From Candidatus Cloacimonadota bacterium (GTDB lineage Bacteria > Cloacimonadota > Cloacimonadia > Cloacimonadales > Cloacimonadaceae): 38,937 nucleotides of DNA. Position numbers and translations under genes: made by a program. Shown here piece after piece: positions 7,701 to 13,859 of this stretch. Position 1 is the stretch's first letter. Each line of letters starts with the position of its first letter. The notes under the pieces were generated by a model. It was not told where the DNA came from and ran no database searches. It was given only the letters and a program-made list of their open reading frames with translations. The DNA lies in assembly GCA_020532515.1 (NCBI GenBank), contig JAJBAY010000008.1:1-38937 (forward strand), written 5' to 3'.

Positions 7701-8819
7701 CCAGTCGCTGGCGATGCGCACTTCTCCAGGGGAGGTAAAGCCGAGGTCTATGATCAGCTCGATGATTTTACGTTTCAAGTCCAGGTTAGAGCCCTTCAGC
7801 ACTGCTTTGCCGATGGTGTGCAGGCAATCCAGCACTATGCTCAGATGCGTCTTGCTAAAGGCATGCAGGGTTTCAAATACCGTATCCAGCATTTGGGATA
7901 CTTCGTCTGGCGTGAGCTCTTCATAGAGATTGGCCAATTGCCGGTTTAGATCCCACAAAAGGTGATCCATGAGATCGATCATGGTGGGTAGGCCCAAAAG
8001 GAAGAAGATGTATTGCACCCGATGGCTGAGATGGGGAAATTCGCTGATATAATCGCGATGCAGACTGGCAATTTCAGAAAAGGCGGGCACTGCTTTCAGC
8101 TCATCAGCGCTGGTGGCTGCTTTTACCACTTTCTGCCAATGCTCGTAAAAATCATCTGAAGGGAGGCGCGAGGTGTCCATGTCTTCCGGCTTATCTTGCA
8201 GGTGACTGAGCCAGGAATTGATATCGGTGCTCTTTTGCCAGTGAGACAGGGTTGCCTCCAGGAGCTGCCGCAAGATCTGGAGACTGCGGTCGTTATCTGG
8301 AGTTTTTTGCTCGAGCTTTATCAAGGCTTTGCGGGCCACGCTGCTGAGGCGGATAAACAGGAATTCATGGGCCTTGTAAAAAGCCTCAATCATGTCTAAA
8401 ACACGATCAAATATCGCTGGTAGAGGGTACTCACAGAGGGCCGAGCAAAACTCCAGAAAGTCCTGGAAGAGCTTCTTGTACTGCTCATCCTTTGTGCACA
8501 CAGTTTCCACTTTGTTATAGAAATCCAGGATCACATTCAGTGCTCTTTCGGCCTCCGTGCGGCCACAAAACCACCAGAGATCGCCCAAAATGCTCGTTCG
8601 CATCAGGGACAGGGCGATACCAGGGTTTACAAAGGGGTGATACAATTCATCCAAAAAGGCGCGCAGGCGTTGATTGACCCCATAATAATCACTGGAAAGA
8701 TCCAGTAACCATTTGGCAGAGTCATCCAGCTGGACCTCTATCACCCTGGTATTCTGAAGGTTCACGGTTAGAGCTTTTGATTCTATGCTATCCACTACCT
8801 TTTCCTTTAGTATTATCAT
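4758..8819 (-). CDS. Giant PPDK-like protein: ATP-binding and phosphohistidine domains, no PEP/pyruvate barrel
   Basis: A 1353-aa cytoplasmic protein. Residues 1 to about 865 are mainly helical and match no family I recognise. Residues about 867-1205 are the PPDK-type ATP-grasp domain: VLLGSKAFFLKRL, then FSVRSGAPMSLPGAMDT (about 941-957), SGTGVLFT (about 1100), QGEDVVAG (about 1128) and the closing LQTRN (about 1200). The swivelling phosphohistidine domain follows with GGVTSHAAVTATR, His1289 being the phosphorylated residue of the family. The protein ends about 64 residues later. Canonical pyruvate phosphate dikinase has a further TIM barrel of about 350 residues that binds PEP/pyruvate; it is absent here. 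The kinase half thus looks intact, but the acceptor is unknown and may be a partner protein or be recognised by the N-terminal region. ATG at 8819 is kept, although the ribosome-binding site is distant; a GTG nine codons in (RBS AAAGGA) is an alternative. Probably cotranscribed with gap. Confidence 0.8.
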   Translation of the reverse strand: MIILKEKVVDSIESKALTVNLQNTRVIEVQLDDSAKWLLDLSSDYYGVNQRLRAFLDELYHPFVNPGIALSLMRTSILGDLWWFCGRTEAERALNVILDFYNKVETVCTKDEQYKKLFQDFLEFCSALCEYPLPAIFDRVLDMIEAFYKAHEFLFIRLSSVARKALIKLEQKTPDNDRSLQILRQLLEATLSHWQKSTDINSWLSHLQDKPEDMDTSRLPSDDFYEHWQKVVKAATSADELKAVPAFSEIASLHRDYISEFPHLSHRVQYIFFLLGLPTMIDLMDHLLWDLNRQLANLYEELTPDEVSQMLDTVFETLHAFSKTHLSIVLDCLHTIGKAVLKGSNLDLKRKIIELIIDLGFTSPGEVRIASDWQIDVDKNHVKHLRILLELIAIDPLQNKDLLAFTIISMTRKGVFIADTDLFQKDVSAFLGADISPIFVQSKHMLRMFPVFFNEIGAEGEIRDASTNLDELSQRKDRLIHFLRKQVHTESNNTHITLIEKILRYWVTLDPSPLEKIIPEDVWLQIKTLNKRTQAQSEAVNAFLAQIGLSDTELLALSWQRVEIIFRGLEEDYYTKRLKLLCYCHFLLKDKYNLDPYDIVKFLTRYSFFDAKEQNRLRTSLNRRDYDSSIRQMLGYIGKLNTQVLDPKPTTPWENIYYKRHIAAGIPSMYGIYREPKLEAMGMIFRLENVIGRLFERNRDQLNLNYINGKTLRRIVRILDIYDYAMEQEMITSDAFSSAVAMLSSVQNVSNISLEQYLDIFNLLKDSVNEIINEYYYRFYDHQIARLEAKLGSRQQKEIFAEEFYRNLLSASFLVQGLDNFITRILEALNEMRQLFCKEDIFKLMSYDPDRLFFHLYTRNSRIENQVLLGSKAFFLKRLHQYEFPVPPGFVITTDLFRNREIINTHPDISKEFYSLLQKNLKLMEQYTNLEFGNPERPLLFSVRSGAPMSLPGAMDTFLNIGLNDEIAESLSQQNNYGWTAWDCYRRLIQSWGMAYDIDRDEFDRVMIDYKKRYGVQLKTQFSDKQMKAMTQDYKAVLESHNVAFEQDPLLQLHQAISHVLDSWDTDRARLYRAKLHIAEEWGTAVIIQKMVMGNISLESGTGVLFTFADWHHEPGICLNGDFTLCSQGEDVVAGLVHTLPISEAERNRQQGDASLEKDFPALYQALLRYAKQLIEERRYPHQEMEFTFEGPLEEQLYILQTRNQVIRKSPEYKVLGNKESKLQSIGTGIGIGKGAMNGIIVIREEDILLYKGQDIPLILVRPDTVPDDMALLFECQGLLTSRGGVTSHAAVTATRLGLIGIVNCRDLFVDEDNSTCRIGNVQLKAGDKISLDSTGGTIYLGHYPLQSVYSLF

Positions 8820-8846
8820 GTTTTATATACGAAATTACCTTCCCCC

Positions 8847-8874
8847 TTTTTAAATGCTGGTCACTTTCTGTCAA
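8847..8874 (-). promoter_or_regulatory. Candidate promoter for the PPDK-like/gap unit
   Basis: On the - strand TTGACA (8874-8869) is followed after 16 bases by TAAAAA (8852-8847). It lies about 30 bases upstream of the ATG in the short divergent region. Confidence 0.4.
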
Positions 8875-8911
8875 GCGAGATTCTTGAGGGAAGCGATAAT
8901 TGCGGAAATGC

Positions 8912-8940
8912 TTGACATGAACAGCCTCCTCAATTCTTAA
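8912..8940 (+). promoter_or_regulatory. Candidate promoter for the lptD operon
   Basis: A perfect TTGACA is at 8912-8917. A weak -10 (TCTTAA, 8935-8940) follows after 17 bases. It lies 17 bases before the lptD start, so the transcript would have a very short leader. Only the -35 is convincing. Confidence 0.35.
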
Positions 8941-8956
8941 GTTATCTGGTGAATAG

Positions 8957-11350
8957 ATGAAAATACCTGTTTTATGTCTCCTGATTATTGTCCTGTTGCC
9001 AGGCTTGGTGCTCGCACAAATAAGCCAGGGGGAGCTTGTGCCCATAAGCATGGATGCTCCCTTGCCGGATAGCCTCAAAATCGATCTGAACACAGCCAGC
9101 TCTCTGGATTCACTATTTTATGCAGCAGATAGCATCCGCGCTTATTATCAGGACGAGCAGATCTGGTTACATGGTAATACATCTATAGATTATGGTGTCT
9201 CCAAGATACAGGCTGATTCCCTCTTTCTGGATTTAAAAAGGGAACAGGCCACCACCTTTGGGCTCACTCTGATGCAGGATAACGGCCAACTTCTAATTGG
9301 AGAGGATGTGCAGTACGACATCCGCAGTCAGACCGGCAGGCTGAGCCGTGGACAGAGCTATATCGAAAATGGCTATTACAGCGGTGAGGAGATCCGGAAA
9401 ATAGATTCCACCATCTACGATATCGATGGAGGCAGCTTTACCACCTGTGATCTTGCCGAGCCCAGCTTTTGGTTCTGGGCCAAAGCCATGCGCATCTATC
9501 AAAAAGACAAAGTGGTAGGCAAACATGTGGTGGCCTATGTAAACCACATGCCTATCTTCTATTTCCCCTTCGTAACCATGAGTATCAAGCGTGGACGTCA
9601 TGCCGGCCTCCTGGTTCCCGAACCCGGATATAACAGCGTGGATGGCAAATATATCCGTGATATAGCGCTGTACTATCCTTACAAAGACTATGCCGATTTC
9701 ACCCTGGGTATGGATCTCATGGAAAAGACCGGATGGAAGGCTAAGTTCGATACAAATTACTTGAAACGCTATTACTTTAATGGTGGGCTTGCTGCCAGCT
9801 ATCAAAAGAATACCAGTAGATCTGGCACGCAATTTGACTGGTCTCTCAGGGCGAATCACCATCACGACTTGCCGGAGAAATCTGCCTTGGACGTTTCCCT
9901 GGACTTTATCAGCAATAAAAGGATCTGGCAAAGCAGTGATTTGGTGGACGAGTCTTTGGCTCAAAGGCTGAGTTCCAGCATTTCATATCGCAAGCCCATC
10001 GGCAATACCTATCTGAATGCAGGTGCACTCTACAATCAAGATCTGATCAACGATACCGCCAGCCTCAGCCTGCCGAGTGTAAGCTGGAGCGTATCCAGCC
10101 GGCCGGTTTATGAGTTCTTTAGACAAAAGAGCGATGTCTGGTACTCCGGGCTGAGTTACAACTACAATGTCCGTCTGGATCATACCGGGGATATTCGCAA
10201 AAAAGACCCGTCATTTCAGGATTACATCTGGGCAAATACCCTTGATGACGACAATCCGGACAAATACCTGGTGGAGCATCACGCTGGCGTCAGACACTCC
10301 ATGGGGCTCTCCAATAGCTTTAACTACCGCGGTTGGCTGAATTTGCGCCAGAGCGTGGACTATAACGAAGCCTGGTTCGATCGTAACCGCAAAGGGCAGA
10401 AGTGGGTGCGGGGAAACGACTATTCAGCCTCTCTGAATGGCAGCTTCAATATGTATGGACTCCGCAGCTTCGGCGCATCCGGAGTCAATGCTATCCGGCA
10501 TGTCTTGACCCCTTCCGTAGGCCTCAGCTATCTGCCGGATCACTCCGACAATAGCCAATATTACGGTTTCGGAGGCATTTCACTGAGACAGAATGCAAAA
10601 AGGCAGGCCAATCTCAGCTTTGCCCTGGCGCAGAAATGGCAGCTAAAACTGGGTGAAGAACGCACACAGCGCAAGCTAAACGATTTGCTGAGCTGGGATT
10701 CCCGCATCTCTGCAGACCTTCTCAAAGATGACAAACGTTTTGGCAATATTACTCACACCCTGGGTTTTCGGCCTGGATCAATGAATCTGGGTTCCCTAAA
10801 GCATGATAGCTGGGCTTTGAATAACCTGAAAGCCAGCTACAGCTCTCGCCTGAGTCTGATTCAAGAGACTTATAAAATGAGCTTCGATGACCTGGCCATC
10901 AAGAATCAATACTTTTCCCAGACTATCGGCATCGGTGGAGATGCAAATTATGCAGAGTACTTTCCCATGCCCTTAAACAGAACTTTTTCCGCCTTTGGGG
11001 AAGAGGCTCCTGCTACCAATCCCAGCATCTTGACTGATAGCTGGAACCTGAGCATTACCCACGATCTTTTTGCTCCCAAGAGCCTTTTATATCCCCGCAG
11101 CCAGAATCTGCGGATGAGCGCCGGCTTCAAGCTAAGCAAAAACTTCAGCCTGAGCTATTCGAACTACTACAACCTGAAGGATAAAGAGCTTATTTCACAG
11201 GGCCTCAGTCTCAGCCGGGACCTGCACTGCTGGAAGCTGGACTTTTCCTTTACCAAACGTAACGAGTATTGGGATTACCGCATTGTCTTCTTCAATAAGC
11301 AATTCCCAGACGCTCTGAAATTTAAGACCAGTGACAGTAAAAAGTATTAA
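8957..11350 (+). CDS. lptD: LPS-assembly outer-membrane protein LptD (OstA/Imp)
   Basis: Inserts lipopolysaccharide into the outer leaflet of the outer membrane. It has 797 residues, about the length of E. coli LptD. A signal peptide (MKIPVLCLLIIVLLPG..LA) covers about 1-21. The N-terminal OstA-like region (about 55-200) includes the typical beta-jellyroll segment with LFLDLKREQATTFG and YIENGYYSGEEIR. The conserved junction into the barrel, PIFYFPFVTMSIKRGRHAGLLVP, is at about 200-222 and is followed by alternating aromatic strands to the end, including RDIALYYPYKDYADFTLGMD. The ATG gives a clean signal peptide, though the ribosome-binding site is weak. It leads a four-gene unit, overlapping the next gene by 20 bases, which places LPS export beside a heptose-phosphatase-like gene. 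It indicates a diderm, LPS-bearing cell. Confidence 0.85.
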   Translation: MKIPVLCLLIIVLLPGLVLAQISQGELVPISMDAPLPDSLKIDLNTASSLDSLFYAADSIRAYYQDEQIWLHGNTSIDYGVSKIQADSLFLDLKREQATTFGLTLMQDNGQLLIGEDVQYDIRSQTGRLSRGQSYIENGYYSGEEIRKIDSTIYDIDGGSFTTCDLAEPSFWFWAKAMRIYQKDKVVGKHVVAYVNHMPIFYFPFVTMSIKRGRHAGLLVPEPGYNSVDGKYIRDIALYYPYKDYADFTLGMDLMEKTGWKAKFDTNYLKRYYFNGGLAASYQKNTSRSGTQFDWSLRANHHHDLPEKSALDVSLDFISNKRIWQSSDLVDESLAQRLSSSISYRKPIGNTYLNAGALYNQDLINDTASLSLPSVSWSVSSRPVYEFFRQKSDVWYSGLSYNYNVRLDHTGDIRKKDPSFQDYIWANTLDDDNPDKYLVEHHAGVRHSMGLSNSFNYRGWLNLRQSVDYNEAWFDRNRKGQKWVRGNDYSASLNGSFNMYGLRSFGASGVNAIRHVLTPSVGLSYLPDHSDNSQYYGFGGISLRQNAKRQANLSFALAQKWQLKLGEERTQRKLNDLLSWDSRISADLLKDDKRFGNITHTLGFRPGSMNLGSLKHDSWALNNLKASYSSRLSLIQETYKMSFDDLAIKNQYFSQTIGIGGDANYAEYFPMPLNRTFSAFGEEAPATNPSILTDSWNLSITHDLFAPKSLLYPRSQNLRMSAGFKLSKNFSLSYSNYYNLKDKELISQGLSLSRDLHCWKLDFSFTKRNEYWDYRIVFFNKQFPDALKFKTSDSKKY

Positions 11351-11924
11351 ACGCGCAGTATTTTTGGATCGGGATGGCACGATCAGCCCGGATGAATTCG
11401 GCTATATCAATAATCCTGAGCATTACCACCTTTACCCGCAGACCCCGCAGGCCCTGCGCATCTTTAGTGAACTGGGCTACCTGATCTTCATCGTTACAAA
11501 CCAAAGCGGCATCGCCAGAGGATATCTGGACCTAAAGCAGCTTAATCAGGTACATCAAAAGATGCGAGAGCTGATTGCAGACGCGGGAGTTCAGCTGGAT
11601 GGCATTTACTTTTCCCCTTATCATCGTGATGGCATTGTAGAGCCCTACAACTTGGATCATGAAGATCGCAAACCCGGAATAGGCATGTTCAAACAGGCCA
11701 GAGCCGAGTTCTGCTTCGATCCTTTCCAGTCTTTTATGATTGGCGATCGCAGCACCGATATCGGCTTTGCGCATAATTCAAAGATGAAGAGCATTTTGCT
11801 GCTCACCGGAAACGGCGAAGAGGAATTCAAGCAGCTTGTCAGCTCTTCTGCAGAATACAAACCTGACTTTATCTGTGAGAACATCCTGACCGCAGCCGAA
11901 ATGATAAAACGCTTTTACCCATGA
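11331..11924 (+). CDS. HAD-IIIA phosphatase, GmhB-like (heptose bisphosphate phosphatase family)
   Basis: A 197-aa cytoplasmic HAD phosphatase. Motif I is FLDRDGT with nucleophile Asp13 and acid/base Asp15. Motif II is IVTNQSGIARG (about 54-64), motif III is Lys114 in EDRKPG, and motif IV is MIGDRSTDIGFA (D139, D143). The closest families are D-glycero-D-manno-heptose-1,7-bisphosphate 7-phosphatase (GmhB) and the phosphatase half of HisB. GmhB normally has a Cys/His zinc loop before the RKP motif; here the equivalent segment (YFSPYHRDG...DHEDRKPG) has lost all those cysteines. Its position after lptD favours a role in LPS core heptose synthesis, but substrate is not proven. The GTG start lies inside the 3' end of lptD. 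Confidence 0.75.
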   Translation: MTVKSIKRAVFLDRDGTISPDEFGYINNPEHYHLYPQTPQALRIFSELGYLIFIVTNQSGIARGYLDLKQLNQVHQKMRELIADAGVQLDGIYFSPYHRDGIVEPYNLDHEDRKPGIGMFKQARAEFCFDPFQSFMIGDRSTDIGFAHNSKMKSILLLTGNGEEEFKQLVSSSAEYKPDFICENILTAAEMIKRFYP

Positions 11925-12727
11925 AGTTTATAGGCCGGTACAGCCCTGAAAAGTTCCAGAATTTCAGCTTCGATGCCCAGATCAAAGCGCTGAATAAACT
12001 CCTTACCGAGCTGGAATCTGAGCTTGCCAATCCCATCAGCCGCCAGTCTCTGATTCAGCAGCTCCAGGAGCTCTACCCTCTGTGCAAAAAGGCTTTACCG
12101 CCCCGAATGGACTCTCTGATCCGCGATCTGCCCACAGATCCTTTTCGGCTCCTGCGTGCCTTAGCCCAATATCAGGGAGATAAAACTTTCAAAGATAGCC
12201 AAATTCAGCTTAAAACCGGAGATGGCAATGCCAGACCTGATCCAGATGCCTTAAAACGAGCTGCTCAGATCACCGTGATAGCGGACAACCTGCGCAGCGT
12301 GTTTAACGTGGGCTCTCTATTTCGCATCGCAGAATGCCTGTCTATAGGCAAATTGATCCTCTGCGGCATATCGCCCACACCACAGCACCCGAATATGGCA
12401 AAAACAGCCTTGGGCACCTCTGAGCGAGTCCCTTTTAGCTATCGAGAGAGCACCATTGATGCCGTAATGGAGCTGAAGAACGCAGGACACAGGATCTACG
12501 CTTTGGAGACCGCTGAACCCTCGCAATCTGTCTATAAAACAGAGTTTGATCTGCCTTTGGCACTGGTAGTGGGTAATGAGGCCCTGGGCATCGATCCCCA
12601 AGTATTAAGCCTTTGTGATGAGATAGTATATCTTCCAGTTTTAGGCTGGAAGAATTCCCTCAATGTGAGCGTAGCCGCCTCGGTCGCGCTTTATCAAATT
12701 ATGTTTGGAGGAAACTATGCAAGCTAA
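11921..12727 (+). CDS. SpoU/TrmH-family RNA 2'-O-methyltransferase
   Basis: A 268-aa SPOUT-class methyltransferase that would methylate ribose 2'-OH groups in tRNA or rRNA using S-adenosylmethionine. The catalytic domain occupies about 115-262: motif 1 DNLRSVFNVGSLFRIAE with Asn129 and Arg135, motif 2 LVVGNEALGI (about 215-224), and motif 3 LPVLGWKNSLNVSVAASVAL (about 238-257), which forms the trefoil-knot cofactor site. Residues 1-110 are a helical extension that may bind RNA. The ATG overlaps the stop of the phosphatase gene (ATGA), which indicates translational coupling. The exact RNA target cannot be told from the sequence. Confidence 0.85.
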   Translation: MKFIGRYSPEKFQNFSFDAQIKALNKLLTELESELANPISRQSLIQQLQELYPLCKKALPPRMDSLIRDLPTDPFRLLRALAQYQGDKTFKDSQIQLKTGDGNARPDPDALKRAAQITVIADNLRSVFNVGSLFRIAECLSIGKLILCGISPTPQHPNMAKTALGTSERVPFSYRESTIDAVMELKNAGHRIYALETAEPSQSVYKTEFDLPLALVVGNEALGIDPQVLSLCDEIVYLPVLGWKNSLNVSVAASVALYQIMFGGNYAS

Positions 12728-13502
12728 CGAATACTATCAAAAAGTAGTGGAGCTGACCGCAGGCAATCAGCCGCTTTGGCAAGCCAGCATCATCCACACC
12801 GATGGCTCATCTCCGGCTCGAACTGGAATGAAGCTGCTCATCCCGCTTTCAGGCACTGTTTACGGCAATCTTGGTGGGGGAGAGCTGGAACACAAGATCA
12901 TTGAGTTTGTGCGGGAACATCAGCCGCCCCAGGCCCAGCAGCTCAGTTTTGATCTCGGCAGTGGCGAGCTTGGAGACCACAAACCTACTGCCATGATCTG
13001 TGGCGGATCAGCCACCGTATTCATCGAGGCACTCTTTGTTACCCATCAGCTTTTTATCATCGGAGCCGGACATTGTGGCAAGGCTTTGGGGCATTTGGCC
13101 AAACTCTGCGGCTTTTGGGTGCATTTGGTGGATAACCGCCAGGATATCCTGGACCTCATCCCAGAAGAAAGCTTTCACATGAGGCAGGTCAACGATTTTT
13201 CCGCTATATCCCAAGCTGTGAGCTTTGGTCCAAACTCCTGGATTGTGATCATGACCCATGGCCATCTGCATGACAAGCAGGTCTTACAGCAGTGTCTCAG
13301 CCAGGATTTCCGTTATCTGGGCATGATCGGCAGCCGAAACAAAGTCTCGGAAACCTTTGCTCTGCTCAGCAGGCAGGGTTATAGCCTCGATCTGCTCCAA
13401 AAAGTGCATGCACCCATTGGACTTACCATCGGCAGCCAACAGCCTTACGAGATCGCCATCAGCATTATGGCAGAGCTCATTCGCGAGCTGCGCCTCAATT
13501 GA
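12717..13502 (+). CDS. XdhC/CoxI-family protein (molybdenum hydroxylase maturation factor)
   Basis: A 261-aa protein. The N-terminal XdhC/CoxI domain has ASIIHTDGSSPARTGMKLLI and GNLGGGELEHKII. The C-terminal Rossmann-like domain starts at about residue 103 with LFIIGAGHCGKALGHLA. The last part holds GMIGSRNK and APIGLTIGSQQPYEIAISI, both typical of XdhC. Family members help insert the sulfurated molybdenum cofactor into xanthine dehydrogenase and its relatives; none of those subunits is in this window. ATG at 12717 is chosen because GGAGG (12707-12711) is five bases upstream; a TTG at 12705 would be less likely. It overlaps the methyltransferase gene by 11 bases. With guaD at 18480-19694 it hints at purine use. 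Confidence 0.8.
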   Translation: MQANEYYQKVVELTAGNQPLWQASIIHTDGSSPARTGMKLLIPLSGTVYGNLGGGELEHKIIEFVREHQPPQAQQLSFDLGSGELGDHKPTAMICGGSATVFIEALFVTHQLFIIGAGHCGKALGHLAKLCGFWVHLVDNRQDILDLIPEESFHMRQVNDFSAISQAVSFGPNSWIVIMTHGHLHDKQVLQQCLSQDFRYLGMIGSRNKVSETFALLSRQGYSLDLLQKVHAPIGLTIGSQQPYEIAISIMAELIRELRLN

Positions 13503-13813
13503 TCTTATAACCAAAAACGGCTCTCTTTCAAACCGAGTGAGTAATGCACTCTACCTCAATATCCGTATTCTTGTAAGAATTCCAGTCCAAAGTATGAGCA
13601 GGATTATAGCAAGAGTAGCTTGGTTGTTTTTCTTCGAAAGACAGCTTTATCAGCCTTGTTGCAGGAGGCATACAGTAGAGATACCGTGGAGATACCAGGA
13701 AATAATCCTCTTATCTCCACGTCATCGTGAGCATATATTATGCGCCATGGGCACTGCAAGAAATGACCTACCCACTCAGTTTGAAAGTGAGCCCCAAAAA
13801 CACAACTAACCAA
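13503..13813. other. Non-coding stretch between convergent genes
   Basis: No frame here has a plausible start or protein-like composition. The only structure seen is the hairpin at 13685-13721; the shared terminator follows at 13814-13842. Confidence 0.5.
13685..13721. repeat. Hairpin-forming inverted repeat
   Basis: CGTGGAGATA (13685-13694) pairs perfectly with TATCTCCACG (13712-13721). After a two-base mismatch on each side the inner AGGA pairs with TCCT around AATAA. No T-run follows on either strand. It may be an RNA end-processing structure or the remains of a mobile repeat. Confidence 0.5.
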
Positions 13814-13842
13814 AAAGGAGCCCGAACATTTCGGGCTCCTTT
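13814..13842 (-). terminator. Terminator of the 1013-aa secreted protein gene, possibly bidirectional
   Basis: AAAGGAGCCCGAA (13814-13826) pairs with TTCGGGCTCCTTT (13830-13842), 13 perfect pairs with a three-base loop. The - strand reading has a run of five Ts. The + strand reading ends in TTTAG, so it may also end the lptD operon. Confidence 0.85.
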
Positions 13843-13859
13843 AGCTATATAGAGCTAGT

